In this document: in pieces, positions 1 through 5,229 of the stretch
Layout: the number at the start of each line of letters is the position of its first letter
How positions within the stretch are numbered: position 1 is the stretch's first letter
From: Treponema sp.
Lineage (GTDB): Bacteria; Spirochaetota; Spirochaetia; Treponematales; Breznakiellaceae
Assembly (NCBI GenBank): GCA_031264475.1
Contig: JAISEA010000097.1
Span: 1 to 5,499, forward strand
Reading direction: 5' to 3'
DNA length: 5,499 bases
Program-made: the position numbers and the translations under genes
Notes under the pieces: generated by a model
The model's input: the letters and a program-made list of their open reading frames with translations, nothing else
What the model was told of the DNA's origin: nothing
Database searches by the model: none

Positions 1-347
1 TGACACAACAAACCGAGAATTCAAACAGGCGAGTGTGGACCGCGGAAGTTTTGAATGGTACTTCGACAAATGGACTTGCCGGCAGGACAGCGGAACTCCT
101 CAAGAATTTTGGATACGACATTATTTTGGTAGGCAATGCTCCGAACGAGTATGAGAAGACAATTATTATAAACAGAACAGGTTCTGAAGAAATGGTACAG
201 AGTTTCGGCGAAGTAATACGGTGCGATAATTTTCAGGAGGAGTCGCACGAAGCATCTGGAGAAGACGAACAAAATTTGAACTATCAGGCTGATTTTATCT
301 TGATAATCGGAAGGGATTTTAATGGACGATATGTTACAGGTGGATAG
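1..347 (+). CDS. LytR C-terminal (LytR_C) domain protein, 3' end only
   Basis: The reading frame is open from the left edge (first full codon at 3) to a TAG at 345-347, giving 114 visible residues, so the start lies outside the window. The GTG at 33 is internal and there is no reason to use it as a start. The visible part matches the LytR_C domain (PF13399): a strand reading VWTAEVLNGT, then NGLAGRTAELLKNFGYDI, then VGNAPNEYEKTIIINR, and a closing ADFILIIGRDF. In many bacteria this domain sits C-terminal to an LCP (LytR-CpsA-Psr) phosphotransferase domain that attaches polymers to the cell wall, or stands alone behind a membrane anchor. Which of these applies here cannot be seen. An acidic, low-complexity insert (QEESHEASGEDEQ) lies before the last strand. 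The gene overlaps rsfS by 26 nt, so the two are very likely cotranscribed. The domain call is strong; the full-protein function is inferred. Confidence 0.82.
   Translation, partial: TQQTENSNRRVWTAEVLNGTSTNGLAGRTAELLKNFGYDIILVGNAPNEYEKTIIINRTGSEEMVQSFGEVIRCDNFQEESHEASGEDEQNLNYQADFILIIGRDFNGRYVTGG
311..316 (+). promoter_or_regulatory. Ribosome binding site of rsfS
   Basis: AAGGGA lies 5 nt before the ATG at 322, inside the coding sequence of the preceding LytR_C gene. It supports 322 over the in-frame ATG at 331 as the rsfS start. Confidence 0.5.
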
Positions 348-669
348 AGTGGACGCTATTGGGCGTTTGCTTACAGAACACAAGGCGGGCGATGTGGTTG
401 TTCTCGATATGAGGACTCATAATACATTCACAGATTTTTTCATCATCGGAACCGCGTCAAGCGGCGTACACATGGACGCATTGGAACGCGCGGTCTATGA
501 CTTTGCCCGTGAGAATGAACTTGATATTGCGCGGAAGATCCGTCCCCGCTCTTTCAAGGCACCTGACATGCTTGACGAATGGCGGCTTGTCGACATGGGA
601 AACATTGTTGTGCACATCATGTCCGAACAAGCCCGCTCGTTTTATGAACTAGAACGGCTATGGAGTTAA
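322..669 (+). CDS. rsfS: Ribosome silencing factor RsfS (Iojap/YbeB family)
   Basis: This 115-residue protein has the normal length and full pattern of the RsfS/Iojap family (PF02410). Residues 24-54 read DVVVLDMRTHNTFTDFFIIG followed by TASSGVHMDAL, the family's central strand and 'TDFFII.T..S..H..AL' signature. Residues 87-100 (WRLVDMGNIVVHIM) and 108-114 (YELERLW) are the conserved C-terminal signature. In characterised bacteria RsfS binds uL14 on the 50S subunit and blocks joining with 30S, which lowers translation during starvation. It is cytosolic. The start at 322 is supported by AAGGGA 5 nt upstream and overlaps the preceding gene by 26 nt, suggesting translational coupling. A 42-nt gap separates it from the DUF2225 gene. 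The segment before the C-terminal signature (KAPDMLDEW) lacks the Glu-Gly that I associate with many homologues; this may be simple divergence. Confidence 0.95.
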   Translation: MDDMLQVDRVDAIGRLLTEHKAGDVVVLDMRTHNTFTDFFIIGTASSGVHMDALERAVYDFARENELDIARKIRPRSFKAPDMLDEWRLVDMGNIVVHIMSEQARSFYELERLWS

Positions 670-711
670 AACAGGCTGTCCTCATGGTCTTAAAAAAGAG
701 AAGCGAATAAA

Positions 712-1554
712 ATGGAAAAGATAACGTTTCAATCAAAAGAAGAATACGTTTGCCCTGTGTGTGGTACGGCTTTTCACAGGGAAGAATTGTTGTCTGGCGG
801 TGGCAGACTCATCGCGGGTCAGTTGACTGATGAGCTTCATCGGCTCTATCAACCTTCGGTCAAATACGGAGACGTATACCCATTGGCGTATCAAGCGACT
901 GTATGCCCCAACTGTTGGTTTGCCTCAATGGAAAAGGATTTTACCTCTCTGCCTAAACATATCTGCTCTGCTGTAGACGAAAATGAGGAGAGTAGAAAAG
1001 AAGAAGTGAAACTCATCTTTCCTAATGTGGATTTTTATGAAAACCGCGATATATTCTCCGGCACAGCGTCTCAGTACTTGGTTGTGAGGTGTTACGATTA
1101 CTATGGACCGAAATTCTCTCCCACCGTAAAACAAGGAATCGCTTCTCTACGAACCGCGTGGTTGCTTGAGGAACTACATCAAAAACAACCGGGTGAAAAT
1201 TACGATTGGCTTGCCACACTCTTCAAAAAAAAAGCGCAGTTCTTCTATAATAAGGCGGTCGAATACGAGCAATCTGGCAAGGAAAGCCTCTCTATAGTGC
1301 AGAACCTTGGTCCAGACACAGATAAAAACTACGGCTATGAAGGAGTGCTTTACCTTTCAGGTTTTCTCAAGATGAAATACGGTTGCGCGGGTTCTATTGA
1401 ACAGCGGAACGAGTCCCTCGAATCGACCAAGCGCACCATTGCCAAGATGTTCGGTTTGGGAAAATCCTCTAAAAATAAGCCGGGTCCACTTCTGGAACTT
1501 GCCAAAGGGCTTTACAACAGAATCAAACAGGAACTGAACGAGATTGATGAGTGA
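712..1554 (+). CDS. DUF2225 zinc-ribbon protein of unknown function
   Basis: This 280-residue protein matches the DUF2225 family (PF09986), found in spirochaetes and Firmicutes and without an established function. The N-terminus carries two Cys-x-x-Cys pairs, C14-P-V-C17 and C65-P-N-C68, which together look like a four-cysteine zinc ribbon. The segment between them (YGDVYPLAYQATVCPNC) is typical of the family. Residues 136-155 (SPTVKQGIASLRTAWLLEEL) and 172-184 (KKKAQFFYNKAVE) are helical and resemble TPR-type pairs, as is usual in the C-terminal part of this family. There is no signal peptide or membrane segment, so it is probably cytosolic. The ATG at 712 follows AGAGAAG (697-703) at 8-nt spacing. 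The gene sits between rsfS and truA and overlaps truA by 8 nt, so cotranscription is likely. A role linked to translation is only a guess from position. Confidence 0.88.
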   Translation: MEKITFQSKEEYVCPVCGTAFHREELLSGGGRLIAGQLTDELHRLYQPSVKYGDVYPLAYQATVCPNCWFASMEKDFTSLPKHICSAVDENEESRKEEVKLIFPNVDFYENRDIFSGTASQYLVVRCYDYYGPKFSPTVKQGIASLRTAWLLEELHQKQPGENYDWLATLFKKKAQFFYNKAVEYEQSGKESLSIVQNLGPDTDKNYGYEGVLYLSGFLKMKYGCAGSIEQRNESLESTKRTIAKMFGLGKSSKNKPGPLLELAKGLYNRIKQELNEIDE

Positions 1555-2314
1555 ACGGAACATCAAGCTCGTTATCGCCTATGATGGGACAGACTTTTGC
1601 GGATGGCAAAAACAGGACAATGGACGTACCATTCAGGAAAGTATAGAAACCGCGCTTGAGAAACTGCACAAGCATCCGGTGCGCCTTACCGGCGCGGGGA
1701 GAACGGATACGGGCGTCCACTCAATCGGACAGGTTGCAAATTTCTACACAGACATTCAAACCATCCCCCCAGAGCGCTTCGCGCCCGCGCTTAACAGCAT
1801 CCTCTCCCAAGACATCCGTATTCTTTCCTCCGAAGAGACGACGGGCGATTTCCATGCGCGATTTGACGCGCGTTCCCGCACATATCAATATCACATCATA
1901 ACGGGACGTAATGCTCTTCCCCACGAGCGTCGTTATCACCTCTGTCTGCGGAGCCGCCCCTCAATTGCGCGGCTTAACGCTCTTGCCCGTCTCCTCCACG
2001 GAGAAATGGACTGCTCTACCTTCGCAAGCCCGAAGAACCCAAACGAATCGCGTTACCGGTATATTTACAGCGCGGGTTTCTTCATCCAAAACAACTACCT
2101 TGTGTTTGAGATAACGGCAAACGCCTTTTTGTGGAAAATGGTTCGTTCCATCGTGGGAACTCTGCTTTTTTATGAAGAGAAAGGCATCTTACCCACGGAG
2201 TTCACCGCTGTGATCAATAGCTTTGACCGTACCAAAGCAGGTCCGGTCGCGCCAGCGCATGGACTTTTCTTACACAGAGTGGACTACCCGCCGAATTCCT
2301 TCTCAGCCCCTTAA
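1547..2314 (+). CDS. truA: tRNA pseudouridine(38-40) synthase TruA
   Basis: TruA converts uridines 38, 39 and 40 in the anticodon arm of tRNAs to pseudouridine, in the cytosol and without cofactor. The 255-residue product is close to the usual length (E. coli, about 270). The family signature GRTDTGVH lies at 51-58 with the catalytic aspartate at D54. The N-terminal strand IKLVIAYDGTDFCGWQKQ (6-23) is typical. RTYQYHI (111-117) supplies the conserved active-site tyrosine (Y113). FLWKMVRSIVGTL (194-206) and APAHGLFLHRVDYP (235-248) complete the C-terminal half. I chose the ATG at 1547, which overlaps the DUF2225 stop by 8 nt, over the TTG one codon earlier. A clear ribosome binding site is missing (only AGGAA 13 nt upstream), fitting translational coupling to the upstream gene. 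The gene ends 18 nt before the convergent permease gene. Confidence 0.97.
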   Translation: MSERNIKLVIAYDGTDFCGWQKQDNGRTIQESIETALEKLHKHPVRLTGAGRTDTGVHSIGQVANFYTDIQTIPPERFAPALNSILSQDIRILSSEETTGDFHARFDARSRTYQYHIITGRNALPHERRYHLCLRSRPSIARLNALARLLHGEMDCSTFASPKNPNESRYRYIYSAGFFIQNNYLVFEITANAFLWKMVRSIVGTLLFYEEKGILPTEFTAVINSFDRTKAGPVAPAHGLFLHRVDYPPNSFSAP

Positions 2315-2332
2315 TTACAACGCTGATATTTG

Positions 2333-3268
2333 CTACGTCGTATTCTTTTTTGAGTTACGGAAAAGCGTCATTGCTTTTTTAGGTCTGAAGCCTGATCTGA
2401 AACCGGTTCTTGAGACTATCACACAAAGGATAATCAAGACGCCGGTGATGAGTTTCAAGTCGTTGGCGGTCATGTGGATATAGTAACCGTAGTTGCGGGC
2501 GAGGTACATGAGAGCGCGATAGAGGATAGAGCCAAGTAACGCCCGTAAGGTGAGGACGCTGATTTTGTTTGAGCGGATGAGGAACTCGCCTATCATGAGC
2601 GAGGCAAGCCCGGAAACGATGGTACCTGTGCCGAAGTTCACGTCCGCAAACCCTTGGTACATAGCGGCATAAGCGCCGGCGATTCCCACAAGCCCATTCG
2701 CTAGACTAATACCTATAGTCTTGATGACGTCTGGGTTCATGCCTTGCGAGATGATGAGTTGAGGATTGGTCCCCAATGCGCCCATTGATAGTCCAAAGTC
2801 GGTACAGAAGAATATATCTAGTACTATTTTGATGATGAAGACGGACAGGAAACAAAAGATAACCAAAGCCCAAGCAGTATGAACGGATAAGCCCTGTCCC
2901 AAATCCGTAATTCTGGTGAACAGAGTCGTAGTTTTAAGCAGGGAGAGATTCGCCCTATTCGACATAACGCGCAGATTGATTGAGAACAACATAGTCATAG
3001 TCAGGATGCCAGAGAGCAGGTCTGGGATTTTGAGTTTGGTATGGATGAGAGCCGTTACCATTCCCACGAGTCCGCCCGCGAGAAAAGCCAGCAATAGAGC
3101 CGCGGACGCGGGTAGTCCTTTGAGAAGAGCGGATGCCATGACTGCCGCGCCGAGTGGAAACGAACCGTCAACCGTCATATCCGCGAAATTCAGCACCCTG
3201 AATGTGATGAACACCCCCAGTACCATGATGCCGTATATGAGTCCTTCTATTAAAATTCCTTCAAGCAT
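2333..3268 (-). CDS. ABC transporter permease, COG4120 type
   Basis: This 311-residue polytopic inner-membrane protein has about eight or nine hydrophobic segments (near residues 5-26, 34-49, 53-76, 84-100, 131-152, 183-205, 212-231, 240-258 and 269-286). The motif NFADMTVDGSFPLGAAV (27-43) and the stretch GMNPDVIKTIGISLANGLVG (176-195) with GFADVNFGTG (206-215) are characteristic of COG4120 permeases in the BPD_transp_2 superfamily. Partners in that family are an ABC_sub_bind (PF04392) binding protein and an ATPase. Substrates are mostly unproven, with tryptophan or other amino acids proposed for some. The ATG at 3268 is chosen because AAGAGG lies 6 nt upstream and the protein then starts with the family's usual MLEGILIEGL. 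An ATG at 3313 would add 15 charged residues containing this ribosome binding site. No ATPase or binding-protein gene is adjacent: upstream is a GNAT gene and downstream is convergent truA. The tail is basic and probably cytosolic. Confidence 0.9.
   Translation of the reverse strand: MLEGILIEGLIYGIMVLGVFITFRVLNFADMTVDGSFPLGAAVMASALLKGLPASAALLLAFLAGGLVGMVTALIHTKLKIPDLLSGILTMTMLFSINLRVMSNRANLSLLKTTTLFTRITDLGQGLSVHTAWALVIFCFLSVFIIKIVLDIFFCTDFGLSMGALGTNPQLIISQGMNPDVIKTIGISLANGLVGIAGAYAAMYQGFADVNFGTGTIVSGLASLMIGEFLIRSNKISVLTLRALLGSILYRALMYLARNYGYYIHMTANDLKLITGVLIILCVIVSRTGFRSGFRPKKAMTLFRNSKKNTT
2361..2380 (+). terminator. Weak terminator-like hairpin after truA
   Basis: AAAAGC (2361-2366) pairs with GCTTTT (2373-2378) around the loop GTCATT, and the right arm runs into a six-T tract. 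This could end the plus-strand operon 46 nt past the truA stop. The stem is short and AT-rich, and it lies inside the 3' coding part of the opposing permease gene (residues around KKAMTLF), so the resemblance may be chance. Confidence 0.22.
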
Positions 3269-3274
3269 GAATCG

Positions 3275-3280
3275 CCTCTT
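3275..3280 (-). promoter_or_regulatory. Ribosome binding site of the permease
   Basis: On the minus strand AAGAGG is followed by six bases (CGATTC) and the ATG at 3268. It decides the start codon against the longer in-frame ATG at 3313. Confidence 0.65.
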
Positions 3281-3284
3281 TGCT

Positions 3285-3313
3285 ATGGTAGAAAATTTAT
3301 TGTTTTTATGCAA
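3285..3313 (-). promoter_or_regulatory. Possible weak promoter of the permease gene
   Basis: In the 81-nt gap between the GNAT stop and the permease start, the minus strand reads TTGCAT, a 17-nt AT-rich spacer, then TACCAT. These match the sigma-70 boxes at 3/6 and 4/6. A TATACT lies further upstream but has no good -35. The permease may equally be read through from the GNAT promoter. Confidence 0.2.
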
Positions 3314-3349
3314 GTAGTATATGGTGAAACGGAACCCTTTAGTCTGAGT

Positions 3350-4219
3350 TCAATAGTAACTTATTCTATAGTGTCCTATCGGCGCAAAACCAACGCGGCG
3401 GTACATGGCGCACGCGGGATCGTTGGTTTCTTTGACAAAGAGGCTTACTCCTGTGTGTCCGATCAACAATCCTTGAACAAACACCGCGACCATTCGCGAA
3501 GCTATGCCCATGCCCCGAAATTCGGGTCTTACGTAGACGCCGCCGATCTGTACCCATGCTGGAGACGTCGCGTTGATATTCACCTTGCCCACGATATATC
3601 CACCATACTCCGCAAGTAAAGCCCGCCCGGTCAGGATAATCCGTTCAACGAACAGTCGACACACTGCGGGAACAAAAACCGACTTCTTGGTTAGCACTTC
3701 TTCTTTTTCATAATCAGCCTGCAATTCAAAGAGAACATCCGCGTCAGTCATGCGCGGCGGACGCAAGATAAGTCCCGCGGGTCCACTGATGAGACTTGCT
3801 CTGGACGGTTCTTGGTTTATAATCATCAGGTCGTAGAGTATCCTTTGGTCAGAGAAGGCACCCAATCCGCATATAATGTTTTCCAGAGATTCAACATCTT
3901 CCGCCTTGCCTTGAACCGCATGGAGCGTTCTCTCTTCAAGAGACATTTTTAGGATATTCTTTAAGTTTTTTAGACGTTCCGACTCGTCTTCCCATGATAG
4001 GCGCGAGGAGTCGAAGACTGGAAAAAGAGACTGTCCGCTTCGCACCAAAACGCCGCTGTTTTTCAAAACCCAAGCGCGGTCGCGTCCCGCTTTCATGTTT
4101 TTAAAGCGCGTATACGCGGACAACGAATACGGCTCAAAACGCTCAAAGAGAGAAACAACGTCATCTGGTTTTCTTACGACGCGCCATTGCGCATCTTCTA
4201 TACGCTGTTTATGTTCCAC
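3350..4219 (-). CDS. GNAT-family N-acetyltransferase with an extra N-terminal region
   Basis: The C-terminal half is a GNAT acyl-CoA transferase fold. Counting from the GTG at 4219 (289 residues), motif A is IGGVYVRPEFRGMGIASRM, with the R235-G-M-G238-I-A240 pyrophosphate-binding loop. Motif B is near 266-278, with N266, Y273 and the closing GF (ETNDPA..MYRRVGF). Residues 152-165 (ILRPPRMTDADVLF) open the domain. The first 140 residues contain a WVLKNSGVLVRSGQSLFPVF stretch. I do not recognise a defined domain there, though it could be a degenerate GNAT repeat. The acceptor substrate cannot be predicted. The frame stays open up to 4271 and a TTG at 4243 would add eight residues, but that codon lies within the spacer of a strong promoter. 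I therefore prefer GTG 4219, with ATG 4096 as a less likely start because it would remove conserved-looking sequence. No Shine-Dalgarno is visible before any of these. The permease gene follows on the same strand. Confidence 0.8.
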   Translation of the reverse strand: MEHKQRIEDAQWRVVRKPDDVVSLFERFEPYSLSAYTRFKNMKAGRDRAWVLKNSGVLVRSGQSLFPVFDSSRLSWEDESERLKNLKNILKMSLEERTLHAVQGKAEDVESLENIICGLGAFSDQRILYDLMIINQEPSRASLISGPAGLILRPPRMTDADVLFELQADYEKEEVLTKKSVFVPAVCRLFVERIILTGRALLAEYGGYIVGKVNINATSPAWVQIGGVYVRPEFRGMGIASRMVAVFVQGLLIGHTGVSLFVKETNDPACAMYRRVGFAPIGHYRISYY

Positions 4220-4228
4220 GGCGCAGAT

Positions 4229-4257
4229 ATTATACCTATTCAAAGAAGCATAATCAA
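4229..4257 (-). promoter_or_regulatory. Near-consensus sigma-70 promoter of the GNAT gene
   Basis: The minus strand shows TTGATT (4257-4252, 4/6 to TTGACA), exactly 17 nt of spacer, then a perfect TATAAT (4234-4229). Transcription would be expected to begin around 4222, only a few bases before the GTG at 4219. It probably drives the GNAT gene and possibly the permease behind it. Confidence 0.6.
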
Positions 4258-4369
4258 CACATGAAGGGTGTCAGACGACTTCTCAACGGGTGTTGTCCGA
4301 AAGGGAGCGCCGCTGTCCCCGACAGGCGGCAGAGCAGGACGCTTTTAAAACACCCGAAGGGTGTCAGAC
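4256..4369. repeat. Intergenic repeat: 21-nt imperfect direct repeats flanking a structured GC-rich segment
   Basis: The sequence AACAC-NN-GAAGGGTGTCAGAC occurs at 4256-4276 and again at 4349-4369. It matches at 19 of 21 positions, including 14 identical bases in a row (GAAGGGTGTCAGAC), and the copies are 93 nt apart. The second copy contains a perfect hairpin, ACACCC-GAA-GGGTGT (4350-4364). In the first copy the same arm is partly spoiled (ACACAT). Between the copies lies a stronger stem-loop, GCCGCTGTC (4309-4317) pairing with GACAGGCGGC (4321-4330) around CCC with one bulged G. A small CAAC/GTTG hairpin lies at 4284-4295. The region has no convincing gene. A dispersed REP- or MITE-like unit, or the remains of one, is the best description. 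The left copy overlaps the -35 box of the GNAT promoter. Confidence 0.55.
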
Positions 4370-4373
4370 ATCT

Positions 4374-4403
4374 TTGACGATCCGCCGTTGGGACAACTCT
4401 AAC
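4374..4403 (+). promoter_or_regulatory. Possible promoter of the pseudouridine synthase gene
   Basis: TTGACG (4374-4379, 5/6) is followed after 18 nt by TCTAAC (4398-4403, 4/6), placing a start about 35 nt before the ATG at 4447. It begins just downstream of the second direct-repeat copy. An alternative -10, TAGAAT at 4436-4441 (5/6), has no good -35 and would give a nearly leaderless message. Confidence 0.3.
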
Positions 4404-4446
4404 TCGCACGCCTAGAACAAAAACATCTGATTCAGTAGAATAAAGC

Positions 4447-5229
4447 ATGAATATGACAGATATTTCACGAGTTTCTGATCAAGACGCCGATGGGCGTCCG
4501 ACAGGGGTTCGTTTACAAGCTTACCTTGCGCGGGCTGGCGTCGCTTCACGGCGCGCTTGCGAAACGCTCATTACAGACGGGCGCGTGTCGGTGAACGGAC
4601 TGACCGCCGCGGTGTTAGGAACGAGGGTGAATGAAGGAGACGCCGTGTGTGTTGATGGGAAGCAAGTGTTTGCGGAGAATCGCCTGCGCTATATACTTCT
4701 TAACAAGCCGTCCGAGTACATCTGCGCGGCTTCGGATCCGCAAGGGAGACGGCTCGCCATAGACCTCATACCGTCTCACATAAAAGAGCGGCTTTACAAC
4801 ATAGGACGCCTTGATTACCGTTCGTCAGGACTCATCATATTCACCAATGACGGGGACTTTGCGATGAAAATCAGCCATCCGTCAAGTCGTATAGAGAAAG
4901 AGTACCTAGTAAGGGCAGTGGGACGTATACCAGACGCGGTTATTGAAGACTTTCTACACGGAATAACCGTTGAAGATGAGTTTTATCAGGCGAAGAGTAT
5001 CAAGAGAATCGACGAAAAATCAATCGGCGTCGTGTTGATTGAAGGGAAAAACCGTGAAATCCGCAAGATTTTTTCCCATTTTCACCTACACCCGGTCTTA
5101 CTCCGCAGGGTTCGTATAGGGAACATCCTATTGAACGACCTTGTAGAAGGCGCGACCCGTGCCCTCTCAGAAACAGAGAGGAACGGACTTTTGGCTCTTG
5201 CCAAAGGAGGGAAAGGTGAAAAGCATTGA
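4447..5229 (+). CDS. rRNA pseudouridine synthase, RsuA/RluB/RluE/RluF family
   Basis: This 260-residue cytosolic enzyme isomerises a specific uridine in rRNA to pseudouridine. An S4 RNA-binding domain covers about 21-70 (VRLQAYLARAGVASRRACE, then DGRVSVNG). The catalytic domain follows, opening with YILLNKPSEYICA (82-94). The family signature GRLDYRSSGLIIFTNDG spans 120-136 with catalytic D123. ISHPSSRIEKEY (142-153) and EGKNREIRKIF (199-209) are also diagnostic. The S4 domain together with the LNKP and GKNREIRK motifs points to the RsuA/RluB branch. RluB (23S U2605 in E. coli) is the likeliest orthologue, but RsuA (16S U516) cannot be ruled out by eye, so no symbol is given. About 20 polar residues precede the S4 domain, longer than in many homologues, and the ATG at 4453 is an equally possible start. 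No clear ribosome binding site precedes either. The 3' end overlaps the next gene by 14 nt. Confidence 0.93.
   Translation: MNMTDISRVSDQDADGRPTGVRLQAYLARAGVASRRACETLITDGRVSVNGLTAAVLGTRVNEGDAVCVDGKQVFAENRLRYILLNKPSEYICAASDPQGRRLAIDLIPSHIKERLYNIGRLDYRSSGLIIFTNDGDFAMKISHPSSRIEKEYLVRAVGRIPDAVIEDFLHGITVEDEFYQAKSIKRIDEKSIGVVLIEGKNREIRKIFSHFHLHPVLLRRVRIGNILLNDLVEGATRALSETERNGLLALAKGGKGEKH
5203..5210 (+). promoter_or_regulatory. Strong ribosome binding site of the lipoprotein gene
   Basis: AAAGGAGG lies 5 nt before the GTG at 5216 and is embedded in the last codons of the pseudouridine synthase gene. It fixes the GTG as the start and is the strongest ribosome binding site in the window. Confidence 0.75.

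Noticed and set aside
1544..1546. TTG as the truA start
   Set aside because: The ATG directly after it is the better initiation codon and there is no ribosome binding site favouring TTG.
1656..1939. Open frames overlapping truA in other frames on both strands
   Set aside because: truA has its catalytic motif and full length here; the other frames show no recognisable protein features.
3269..3313. Longer permease start at ATG 3313
   Set aside because: The added 15 residues are charged and would encode the AAGAGG ribosome binding site that serves ATG 3268; family members start at the hydrophobic MLEGILIEG stretch.
2916..3317. 133-codon plus-strand open frame opposite the permease
   Set aside because: Antisense shadow of the membrane segments of a well-supported permease; composition (Arg/Ser/Pro-rich) reflects the opposite strand.
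3308..3619. 103-codon plus-strand open frame opposite the GNAT gene
   Set aside because: Lies antisense to the conserved acetyltransferase motifs; no protein family features.
4343..4364. Intrinsic terminator on the minus strand (ACACCC-TTC-GGGTGT followed by TTTT)
   Set aside because: No minus-strand gene lies upstream to be terminated, and the U tract is only four bases followed by AAAA. Better explained as part of the repeat.
4256..4369. Two-repeat CRISPR-like arrangement
   Set aside because: Only two copies, a 72-nt gap between them and imperfect repeats; no cas genes nearby. It does not fit an array.
4254..4448. 64-codon open frame on the minus strand across the intergenic region
   Set aside because: It runs through the direct repeats and hairpins, has Arg/Cys/Leu/Pro-rich composition unlike a real protein, and has no ribosome binding site. 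It also overlaps the GNAT promoter.
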